Source of the DNA: Spectribacter hydrogenoxidans
Lineage (GTDB): Bacteria; Pseudomonadota; Gammaproteobacteria; Nevskiales; Salinisphaeraceae
Direction of reading: 5' to 3'
Length of the DNA stretch: 64,000 bases
NCBI RefSeq assembly: GCF_031846275.1
Contig: NZ_JAVRIB010000013.1
Coordinates: 50,553-114,552 of the forward strand
Positions 58,051 to 64,000 of this stretch are shown piece by piece. The notes under the pieces were generated by a model. The model saw nothing but the letters and a program-made list of their open reading frames with translations. It ran no database searches and was not told the origin of the DNA. Every line of letters begins with the position of its first letter. Position 1 is the stretch's first letter. The translations under genes were made by a program, and so were the position numbers.

Positions 58051-58073
58051 CCCCTCTCCCAGCGGGAGAGGGG
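58051..58073. terminator. Palindromic bidirectional terminator / REP-like repeat
   Basis: CCCCTCTCCC, loop AGC, GGGAGAGGGG makes a perfect 10-bp stem between convergent genes, preceded by GAAAA. Similar CCCTCTCCC hairpins are dispersed in several gammaproteobacterial genomes. Confidence 0.65.
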
Positions 58074-58090
58074 CCGGGGAGAGCGGGAAG

Positions 58091-58495
58091 CTAAATCGCC
58101 CGCCGCTGCATCTCCCCGATCATTTCCTGGAACTCGCGGAACATCTCGCCGCCAAACAGCCCGCCGCCGGTCGCGATCATCAGGATCAGCGGCAGCAGGG
58201 TCAGCACCATCATGATGATGGCCAGCACACCCCAGATCGTGAAGTAGGTCTTGAGCTTGGCCAGCGACCGCTGCAGTGCCACCGGGTCTGAACCGGTCTC
58301 GGCCTGGCCGATGGCGCCGGCCGCCTGGATCAGCAGGATGCCCAGCCAGATCGGAATCCAGGCCACCAGCAGGCCGATGATGCTCAACGCCATCAGCAGC
58401 CCGTAGAGCAGCGACAGAATGCCCAGGAAGGTCAGCCAGCCCCGGCCGCGGGCCAGCGGCTGGCTGAGTGTGGCGATAGTCGGATTGGTGTCCAT
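58091..58495 (-). CDS. DUF5362-like small membrane protein
   Basis: A 134-residue inner-membrane protein with three hydrophobic segments (about 19-35, 35-55 and 95-120). The stretch LTFLGILSLLYGLLMALSIIGLLVAWIPIWLGILL and IGQAETGSDPVALQRSLAKLKTYFTIWG resemble DUF5362 proteins. The ATG at 58495 has AAGGGGGAC upstream; an in-frame ATG at 58549 is an alternative. Function is unknown. Confidence 0.72.
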   Translation of the reverse strand: MDTNPTIATLSQPLARGRGWLTFLGILSLLYGLLMALSIIGLLVAWIPIWLGILLIQAAGAIGQAETGSDPVALQRSLAKLKTYFTIWGVLAIIMMVLTLLPLILMIATGGGLFGGEMFREFQEMIGEMQRRAI

Positions 58496-58562
58496 GCTGT
58501 CCCCCTTTTCGATTGTTGGTCGAGCCTGCCCGCCCGCCGGGGTCAGCACAAGTCGGCGTGGT

Positions 58563-59705
58563 TCAGCCGACGGGGATGAACACGTCGCCGGCCATCAGGC
58601 ACCGGGCGCTGCGCTGCAGGCTGACGGCCGGCGCGGTCCACACGCCGTCGCGGCAGTCGAGTTCGGCGCCCACGCTCATGACACCCGCGGCATGGCCGAT
58701 ACGCCGGGCGGCCGGGGAGCCGGTTGCCAGGTCGTGGACCACGCTGCCGGGCAGGGCCGCGGCCACCCCCGTGGCCACGGCGCTGGTGCCGGGGTAGGCG
58801 TGGTGCGGCCGGCCCATGGACAGGGCGCGGGCGCACAGGTCGATATCGTCAGCGGTCAGCTCGCGGCCGGTGCGCAGGCGGTGGCCGACCGGCGGCCCCA
58901 CCAGATGAATCTTGGGCGTGGCGGGCCGGCGTCGGGCGGCGTCCTCGGGCGAGTCGGCCAGGCCCAGCGCCACGGTGGCGTAATCGCGCAACTGGTTGAG
59001 CCGGGCCAGACGGTCGGCGTCGGCGGCCAGTTCGGCCGGGGTTTCGGCGGCGGTCAGATCGAGGTCCGCCGCGCGCACGAACACCGCGACGTTGCCGGCG
59101 TGGACCAGCGTTACCTCGATCGCGCCGAGCGCCGGGACCTCCAGCACATCCACCGGCCGGCCGGTGGGCAGCACGCCGCCGCGGGCTTCCCCGCCGGCGT
59201 CGGTGAATTGCAGATCGATGGCGGCGCCGGGGAAGGCGACACCGTCCATGACGAACTCCCCCTGCACATGGGCGCGACCGCCGGTCACCGGCACCATGGC
59301 TTCTATACGCTTGCCCAGATTGGCCTGCCAGATACGGACCCGCGTGACCGGTTCGGTGGCCGGGACCAGCCCGCTATCGATGGCGAACGGCCCCACCGCG
59401 GCCGTGAGGTTGCCGCAGTTGCCGGACCAGTCGATCACCGGGGCGTCGATGGCCACGTGGCCGAAACGGTAATCCACATTGCAGTCGTCCCGGTCGCTCG
59501 GGGCGATCACCACCACTTTGCTGGTCGACGAGGTTGCGCCGCCGACGCCGTCGATCTGGGTGCCGAACGGGTCCGGGCTGCCCAGTGCCCGCAGCAGCAG
59601 GGCGTCGCGTTCCGCGGGGTCGGGCGGCAGGTCGTGCGCGTGAAAGAACAGGCCCTTGCTGGTGCCGCCGCGCATCCAGACGGCGGGAATAGCGCGCTGG
59701 CTCAC
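58563..59705 (-). CDS. PrpF/DUF453-family isomerase
   Basis: A 380-residue PrpF-fold protein (two diaminopimelate epimerase-like domains), related to 2-methylaconitate isomerase. The hallmark WMRGGTSKGLFF is at 9-20, GVGGATSSTSKVVVI follows, and the second-domain block is the WSGNCGNLTAAVG stretch with a catalytic Cys. The start is GTG at 59705. No prpB, prpC or acnD gene is adjacent, so propionate catabolism is doubtful and a different substrate is likely. It is the last gene of a minus-strand operon with DUF2237 and a PhyH dioxygenase. Confidence 0.9.
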   Translation of the reverse strand: MSQRAIPAVWMRGGTSKGLFFHAHDLPPDPAERDALLLRALGSPDPFGTQIDGVGGATSSTSKVVVIAPSDRDDCNVDYRFGHVAIDAPVIDWSGNCGNLTAAVGPFAIDSGLVPATEPVTRVRIWQANLGKRIEAMVPVTGGRAHVQGEFVMDGVAFPGAAIDLQFTDAGGEARGGVLPTGRPVDVLEVPALGAIEVTLVHAGNVAVFVRAADLDLTAAETPAELAADADRLARLNQLRDYATVALGLADSPEDAARRRPATPKIHLVGPPVGHRLRTGRELTADDIDLCARALSMGRPHHAYPGTSAVATGVAAALPGSVVHDLATGSPAARRIGHAAGVMSVGAELDCRDGVWTAPAVSLQRSARCLMAGDVFIPVG

Positions 59706-59709
59706 GCGG

Positions 59710-60078
59710 CTACTGCAGGTCCAGCGCCACCGCCTTGAGGGCGTCCAGGTCGACGATCTCCAGGGCGGCTTCATGGGTGCCGGCCAGCACTACCGGCGGG
59801 GCGGCGCCGGCGGCCCGGGCCTCTTCCCAGCGGGCGGCGCAGAGGCACCAGCGGTCGCCGGGTTTCAGGCCGGGAAAACCCGGGCCGGGGCTGGCCAGGT
59901 CGTTGCCCCGACTGGCCGTGTAGTCCAGGAAGTTCCGGGTCATTTCCGCACACACCACGTGCCGGCCGGCGTCTTCCGGGCCGGTCTCGCAGTAACCGTT
60001 GCGATAGAAACCGGCGACGGGCCGCAGGCAGCAGGCCTCCAGCGGCTGGCCGAGGACGTTGCGGCTGCCGTCAGGCAT
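59710..60078 (-). CDS. DUF2237 family protein
   Basis: A 122-residue protein with the strongly conserved DUF2237 pattern: NVLGQPLEACCLRPVAGFYR, RHVVCAEMTRNFLDYTASRGNDL, FPGLKPGDRWCLCAARWEEA and a final THEAALEIV. It contains seven or so cysteines, several conserved, suggesting metal binding or a redox role. Function is unknown. The ATG at 60078 overlaps the PhyH stop by 8 bases, and PrpF starts 4 bases after its own stop: a tightly coupled operon. Confidence 0.92.
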   Translation of the reverse strand: MPDGSRNVLGQPLEACCLRPVAGFYRNGYCETGPEDAGRHVVCAEMTRNFLDYTASRGNDLASPGPGFPGLKPGDRWCLCAARWEEARAAGAAPPVVLAGTHEAALEIVDLDALKAVALDLQ

Positions 60079-60865
60079 AACCGGGCCGGATCGACACACC
60101 CGGCAGCCGCGCCGAGCGCGAGCCTGCCACGGGCGGGTTGCCGGCGTCGTGGTAGGTGAATACGGCCGAGAGCTTGCGCTCGTCGGTGGTATTGCGCCCG
60201 GCGGCATGAAAGACGCCGGCGTGGAAGAACAGCACGTCGCCCGGTGCCAGCTCGGCGGTACGGGCGGAGGCCAGCAGCGCCAGATTGTCGGCGCGGTCCT
60301 CGCGCAGGAAACGGGCCTCGTCGAGCTGATCGGCGGCAAAGCTCATGCGGTGAGTGCCGGGCAGCAGGCGCATCCCGCCGTTGGCGGGATGCTCGTGACC
60401 CAGCGCCAGCCAGGCGTTGACCAGTTCGGGCCGTTCGAACGACCAGTAACGCAGGTCCTGATGCCAGCCGGTGGCACTGGAATAGGCTGGCTGCTTGGTC
60501 ATCACGCAATTGTGATGGCAGCGGGTCAGGCGCAGGTCGCGGCTGTCCAGCAGCGCGCCGACCATGGCGGTGGCGGCCGGGACGAGTGCCCAGTCGGCCA
60601 GATGGGCATCGCGGTCGAAGGCCTGCAGCAGCCGTCTCACGGTCTGACCGCCGGGGGCATCGCGGCCCGCTGGAGCACCGGGGTAGGCCACATCGGCCTC
60701 GTATTCCACCGGCGCGACGGCCCGGGTCAGATGCTCACCGACCAGATCGCGCAGGCGCTGCAGCCGCCCGGCATCCGCCATGCCGCGCACGATGGTGTAG
60801 CCGTCGCGGGCGAACTCGGCGCGATGGTGGTCGATCGATCGGGTGTCGGCGATCAGTGCGCTCAT
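60071..60865 (-). CDS. Phytanoyl-CoA dioxygenase (PhyH) family protein
   Basis: A 264-residue non-haem Fe(II)/2-oxoglutarate-dependent hydroxylase. The metal motif His-x-Asp is in GWHQDLRYWSFE and the distal His in FHAGVFHAAGRNTTDERKLSAVF, which also holds the 2-oxoglutarate Arg. It would hydroxylate an unidentified small molecule, often at an alkyl chain. It is the first catabolic gene of a unit with DUF2237 and PrpF, 35 bases downstream of a TetR regulator on the same strand. Confidence 0.9.
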   Translation of the reverse strand: MSALIADTRSIDHHRAEFARDGYTIVRGMADAGRLQRLRDLVGEHLTRAVAPVEYEADVAYPGAPAGRDAPGGQTVRRLLQAFDRDAHLADWALVPAATAMVGALLDSRDLRLTRCHHNCVMTKQPAYSSATGWHQDLRYWSFERPELVNAWLALGHEHPANGGMRLLPGTHRMSFAADQLDEARFLREDRADNLALLASARTAELAPGDVLFFHAGVFHAAGRNTTDERKLSAVFTYHDAGNPPVAGSRSARLPGVSIRPGYA

Positions 60866-60900
60866 GGTTCCATTTTAACGCACCGGCTTGTTTCCCGGAG

Positions 60901-61509
60901 TCAGGCCACGGCGTGCTGCGGCCGCGATGGCGCGCTGAACCCGTCCAGGAATATCGCCGTGGCCATGTCGGCGGCCCGGGCCGGGTCGCGGTCCTTGCGG
61001 CGGGCGAGGCTGCGGCCCATCTCGAAGCCCACGCCGAAGAACGCGGCGGCCAGGTATTCCACGTCGGTATCGGGGATCAGGCCGCGGTCGATGGCGTCGC
61101 GGATGTCGTTCTCCAGCGCCCGCACCGACACGCCCAGCACGCTCTGCTCGAAGGTGTCCCGGACCATCGAAATATTGCGCAGGATGCCCTCGTAGAACAG
61201 CGGATCGGTGGCAATGGTCTCGAAGGCGGCACTGTAGGCGCCATGCACGAACTCCCGCAGAGTGCGGGCGTTGCGGCGGATGCCGGTCAGGCGCTCGGTG
61301 AGGCTGCGCATGCGGTCGTCCAGCAGGGCGCTATAGACGCTGTCCTTGTCCGGGAAATAGTTATAGAAGGTGCCGGCGGCCAGCGGCGTACGGCGGATGA
61401 TGTCGCGCACGCTGATGGCATCGAAGGACTGCTCGATGAAACAGTCCCGTGCCGCGGCCAGGATGGTGGCGCGGTTGGCCTGCTTGTTTCGTTCGCGTTT
61501 TCCGGTCAT
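60901..61509 (-). CDS. TetR-family regulator
   Basis: A 202-residue TetR repressor. The helix-turn-helix is ARDCFIEQSFDAISVRDIIRRTPLAAGTFYNYFPDKDSVYSALL. I chose the ATG at 61509 (MTGKRERNKQ), which fits TetR N-termini; the frame extends further upstream but that is antisense to msrB. It is the first gene of the PhyH-DUF2237-PrpF transcript and is divergent from msrB. A short inverted repeat in the divergent region may be its operator. Confidence 0.9.
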   Translation of the reverse strand: MTGKRERNKQANRATILAAARDCFIEQSFDAISVRDIIRRTPLAAGTFYNYFPDKDSVYSALLDDRMRSLTERLTGIRRNARTLREFVHGAYSAAFETIATDPLFYEGILRNISMVRDTFEQSVLGVSVRALENDIRDAIDRGLIPDTDVEYLAAAFFGVGFEMGRSLARRKDRDPARAADMATAIFLDGFSAPSRPQHAVA

Positions 61510-61566
61510 GACAGGGCGCACCAGCGGCTGGCCGGGCGTGAAATGGCTGAAAATAATCGCGATAGT

Positions 61567-61580
61567 TGACACCCATGTCA
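61567..61580. promoter_or_regulatory. Short inverted repeat, possible operator
   Basis: TGACA, CCCA, TGTCA lies between the divergent TetR and msrB genes. A TTGACA hexamer overlaps it. Small size makes chance occurrence possible. Confidence 0.3.
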
Positions 61581-61653
61581 TGTTTTTTGCAAGCATCCCG
61601 GGCGTACGCCGGTCCGTACTGGCACTATCGGTACGCATCCACGGAGTACAATC

Positions 61654-62166
61654 ATGCGGCGACGACATCTGGTTCTGGGGCTGCTCGGTCTGGGCGCATC
61701 GGCCACCGCCATGCGGCTGGCGGTGGCGGGCGCCGCGCCGGGCAATCCCGATAACAAGAGCGAGGCCATGACCGACATCGAGACCATCGAGAAGAGTGCC
61801 TCGGAGTGGAAGGAAATCCTCACCGAGGAACAGTTCTACGTGCTGCGCAAGGAAGGCACGGAATCCCCCGGCAGCAGCCCGCTGAACGCGGAGAAGCGCG
61901 AGGGTACGTTCGTCTGTGCCGGCTGCGAGTTGCCGCTGTTCAAGTCGGAATGGAAGTACGAGTCCGGTACCGGCTGGCCGAGCTTCTGGTCGTATATCGA
62001 CGGCCATCTCGGCTTCAAGCGGGACTTCAAGATGATTCTGCCGCGCACCGAATACCACTGCGCGCGCTGCGGCGGGCATCAGGGCCATGTGTTCGATGAC
62101 GGTCCGGAGCCCACCGGCAAGCGCTACTGCAACAACGGCGTTGCCCTGAAGTTCGAACCCGCCTGA
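61654..62166 (+). CDS. msrB: Exported peptide-methionine (R)-S-oxide reductase MsrB
   Basis: A 170-residue MsrB that reduces methionine-R-sulfoxide in proteins. The zinc site uses Cys88, Cys91, Cys136 and Cys139; the catalytic Cys159 is in GKRYCNNGVALKF, and SGTGWPSFW and GHVFDDGPEP are family blocks. An N-terminal extension of about 38 residues begins MRRRHLVLGLLGLGASATA, an Arg-rich hydrophobic leader resembling a Tat or Sec signal, so this copy probably works in the periplasm. A CGGAG ribosome-binding site lies before the ATG. Confidence 0.93.
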   Translation: MRRRHLVLGLLGLGASATAMRLAVAGAAPGNPDNKSEAMTDIETIEKSASEWKEILTEEQFYVLRKEGTESPGSSPLNAEKREGTFVCAGCELPLFKSEWKYESGTGWPSFWSYIDGHLGFKRDFKMILPRTEYHCARCGGHQGHVFDDGPEPTGKRYCNNGVALKFEPA

Positions 62167-62243
62167 CCCGGCCGGCCCGCGATTGCGGCGGCGCAGCAGA
62201 TGGGCGAGCATGACCGGGCCATTCAAGCCATTCGGGCGAACCC

Positions 62244-62792
62244 ATGCTGACCATCGTCGGACTGTCCGGCAGTCTTCGTCGTGATTCCTTCAATACGGCA
62301 CTGCTCTACGCCGCCGTCGAGTGCATGCCTTCGGACGCGACCCTGGATGTCGCCACTCTCGAGGGCATTCCGCTCTACCACGGCGACGAGGAAGCCGCCC
62401 ACGGCATTCCGGACGCGGTTGCCGCGCTCAAGGATCGCATCGCTGCCGCCGACGCCCTGCTGCTGGCCACGCCGGAGTACAACAGCGGCATGCCCGGCGT
62501 GTTCAAGAACGCCATCGACTGGCTGTCCCGGCCGCCCGAGGATCAGCCCCGCGTGTTACACGGCCGTCCGGTGGCCCTGATGGGCGCCACCCCGGGCGGC
62601 GGCGGCACCGGCCTGGCGCAGGCGGCCTGGCTGCCCGTGTTCCGCGGTCTGAAGATGCGCCCCTGGTTCGGCGGCCGGTTGCAGGTGGGTGGTGCCGGCA
62701 ACCTGTTCGACGACGGCGCGCTGACCGACGACGCCACCGCCAAGCGGCTGGCCGAGTTCATGGCCGGCTTCGTGGATTTCGTGCGCGGCTGA
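62244..62792 (+). CDS. NADPH-dependent FMN reductase
   Basis: A 182-residue flavodoxin-fold FMN reductase or quinone reductase. The FMN phosphate loop is LSGSLRRDSFNTALLYA near the N-terminus and the TPEYNSGMPGVFKNAIDWLSRP block is the family signature. Related proteins reduce quinones, chromate or azo dyes. It follows msrB after 77 bases on the same strand and is followed by a P450 remnant. Its physiological role is unknown. Confidence 0.92.
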   Translation: MLTIVGLSGSLRRDSFNTALLYAAVECMPSDATLDVATLEGIPLYHGDEEAAHGIPDAVAALKDRIAAADALLLATPEYNSGMPGVFKNAIDWLSRPPEDQPRVLHGRPVALMGATPGGGGTGLAQAAWLPVFRGLKMRPWFGGRLQVGGAGNLFDDGALTDDATAKRLAEFMAGFVDFVRG

Positions 62793-62840
62793 TCCGGTCA
62801 CCCGCGGCGCCGACCGCGTCTGGCGGAGCAATAGTCCGCT

Positions 62841-63485
62841 TTGCCGGCGGCCCCGCCGCCTGTGGCACTTCACGACAGCCTCGGCAACACCCTGACGGCG
62901 CTGCTGGCCGGCGAGGACGCCACCGCGCTCAGCGTGGGCTGGATGATCCACGAACTGGCCGGCAGGCCCGAACAACTGGAACGGCTGCGCGCCGAAGTCG
63001 ACGCCGCACTCGGCGACGATCCACTCTGGACCGACCCGGAACAGCGCGATGCCTTCCCCTGGCTGGACGCCGTCATGCAGGAAACCATGCGCCTACGCCC
63101 GGTGGCCCCCATCCAGGGCATGACCGCGAACGAGGACGTCGAACTCGGCGGCCGGCACTTCCCCGCAAGAACCAACTTCATGATGGCGATGCGAGCGCTG
63201 TCCCTGAAAGAAGAGATTTACCCCGAGGAGCAGACGTTCCGCCCCGAACGCTGGCTGGAAGCGCGTGACGTCCACTTCACCCAGAAGCCACCGCACCCCT
63301 TCGGCGGCGGCAAGCGCACCTGCCCCGGCATGAATCTGGCGCTACTGGAAATCCGCTCGGTAATCGCCATGCTCGTGCACCACTTCGACTTCCAACCGCC
63401 GCCCGGCGCCCGCCCGGTCGAGGAACGATTCGCTTTCACCATGCGCCCGGAAAACCTGCGGATGCAGATGCGGCTGCGTGGCTGA
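62841..63485 (+). CDS. Cytochrome P450 C-terminal fragment
   Basis: A 214-residue open frame holding only the last half of a P450. It starts within the I-helix (LTALLAGEDATALSVGWMIHEL, where A-G-x-D-T/A-T is conserved), then has the ExxR pair Glu81-Arg84, the PERW region and the haem block FGGGKRTCPG with the ligand Cys161. About 200-250 N-terminal residues of a normal P450, including the substrate-recognition region, are missing; only 48 bases separate it from the previous gene. The start is a poor TTG. It is most likely a decayed remnant of a larger gene, near the boundary to the AT-richer right-hand DNA. Confidence 0.78.
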   Translation: MPAAPPPVALHDSLGNTLTALLAGEDATALSVGWMIHELAGRPEQLERLRAEVDAALGDDPLWTDPEQRDAFPWLDAVMQETMRLRPVAPIQGMTANEDVELGGRHFPARTNFMMAMRALSLKEEIYPEEQTFRPERWLEARDVHFTQKPPHPFGGGKRTCPGMNLALLEIRSVIAMLVHHFDFQPPPGARPVEERFAFTMRPENLRMQMRLRG

Positions 63486-63632
63486 TCGGCACGGGCCAAG
63501 CTGCCTCGCGTGATTCGCGAATTTGCCCCGACAAGCCCTGACCTGCTAACAACCATGAATATGCAATATCGCGGAATTCCATCTAGTCACTGTTATATGC
63601 TCATCGAACAACTCAAACATGGATAGCACCCA

Positions 63633-64000
63633 ATGCGACTTATCCGACTAACTATCAAAAATTTCAGGTGCTACGGAGACGAGACATCTCTGGAAATAGA
63701 GGATCTGACCGCTGTAATCGGTCGCAACGATATCGGCAAATCGGCGTTATTGGATGCGCTGGATGCATTTTTCAACGATTCCATCGAAGCGGCTGATCTT
63801 TCGACGACAGCTGAAGGAAATACTATTGAAATAACTTGCCACTTCACGGAAATTCCTGATGAGGTTGTCTTAGACACATCCGTACCAACGTCTCCGATTG
63901 ATGAAGGTTTGCTCAACTCACGAAGTGAGTTAGAGGTCCGCAGGGTATTTACGTTCGGTGCGAGGAAAACTTCAGCGGTCTACCTCAACTGCAATCATCC
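63633..64000 (+). CDS. AAA/ABC-type ATPase N-terminus (OLD-like), open at right edge
   Basis: From the ATG at 63633 the frame is open for 122 codons to the window end. The start MRLIRLTIKNFRCYGDETS and Walker A GRNDIGKS (30-37) are the N-terminus of an SMC/RecF-like ATPase as in OLD-family nucleases, Gabija GajA and other anti-phage ATPases. The next conserved stretch, EITCHFTEIPDEVVLD, resembles large AAA-type ATP-binding proteins common in defence islands. It is AT-richer than the genes to its left. The nuclease or other C-terminal domain lies outside the window, so its exact class cannot be set. Confidence 0.8.
   Translation, partial: MRLIRLTIKNFRCYGDETSLEIEDLTAVIGRNDIGKSALLDALDAFFNDSIEAADLSTTAEGNTIEITCHFTEIPDEVVLDTSVPTSPIDEGLLNSRSELEVRRVFTFGARKTSAVYLNCNH

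Noticed and set aside
58563..59705. Methylcitrate cycle locus
   Set aside because: PrpF-family homology is clear but prpB, prpC and acnD are absent, so the pathway is not supported.
1..64000. CRISPR array or retron-like RNA
   Set aside because: No regularly spaced direct repeats and no reverse transcriptase or Cas gene was seen.

Overview
The window is about 64 kb of high-GC DNA. It reads as chromosome of a gammaproteobacterium, flanked at both ends by AT-richer, apparently acquired DNA. The support is a set of gammaproteobacterial genes in familiar arrangements: plsB, mlaA, ampD-ampE, mutY-yggX, uup, a CsdA-like helicase, trmL, and a tRNA-Phe with an encoded CCA. The genus cannot be fixed from the sequence alone; a Xanthomonadales or Chromatiales-like lineage fits the gene content (inference).

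Layout. 1-2.1 kb: AT-richer module on the minus strand with a tyrosine recombinase and a second protein that runs off the left edge, abutting the 3' end of a parB gene. 3.1-8.9 kb: envelope lipid block (acyltransferase, SDR-like protein, MlaA, kinase-like protein, PlsB). 9-14 kb: minus-strand run trmL, response regulator, histidine kinase, TonB-dependent receptor. 14-23 kb: small proteins, BCCT transporter, OmpA-like protein, M16 peptidase, OPT transporter, DUF3015 protein. 23.3-29.4 kb: two tandem DUF4105 proteins, AmpD, AmpE, an inositol-phosphatase-family enzyme. 29.5-36.2 kb: a complete mevalonate pathway from acetoacetyl-CoA to DMAPP. 36.2-43.4 kb: DUF6763-like protein, aldo/keto reductase, TrmB, ThiG, ThiS, AsmA, MutY, YggX. 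43.4-43.8 kb: tRNA-Phe followed by a degenerate copy of its own 3' end and several hairpins. 43.8-58.5 kb: RNA helicase, haem sensor-like protein, FadL porin, MltB, GFA protein, DJ-1/PfpI protein facing a TetR regulator, flavoprotein, MFS transporter, ExoD, Uup, serine hydrolase. 58.5-63.5 kb: a TetR/PhyH/DUF2237/PrpF minus-strand operon, exported MsrB, FMN reductase, truncated P450. 63.6 kb to the end: start of an AT-richer ABC/OLD-type ATPase running off the right edge.

The most notable system is the mevalonate cluster. mvaS faces mvaD; mvaD, phosphomevalonate kinase, a single protein fusing class II HMG-CoA reductase to mevalonate kinase, and type I idi follow on the minus strand. Together they supply every step from HMG-CoA synthesis to IPP/DMAPP, where most gammaproteobacteria use the DXP pathway. 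A 183-bp highly structured inverted-repeat element sits between the fusion gene and idi. The two foreign-looking edges (multi-protein recombinase module at left, defence-type ATPase at right) are the places where an accessory system could continue outside the window.
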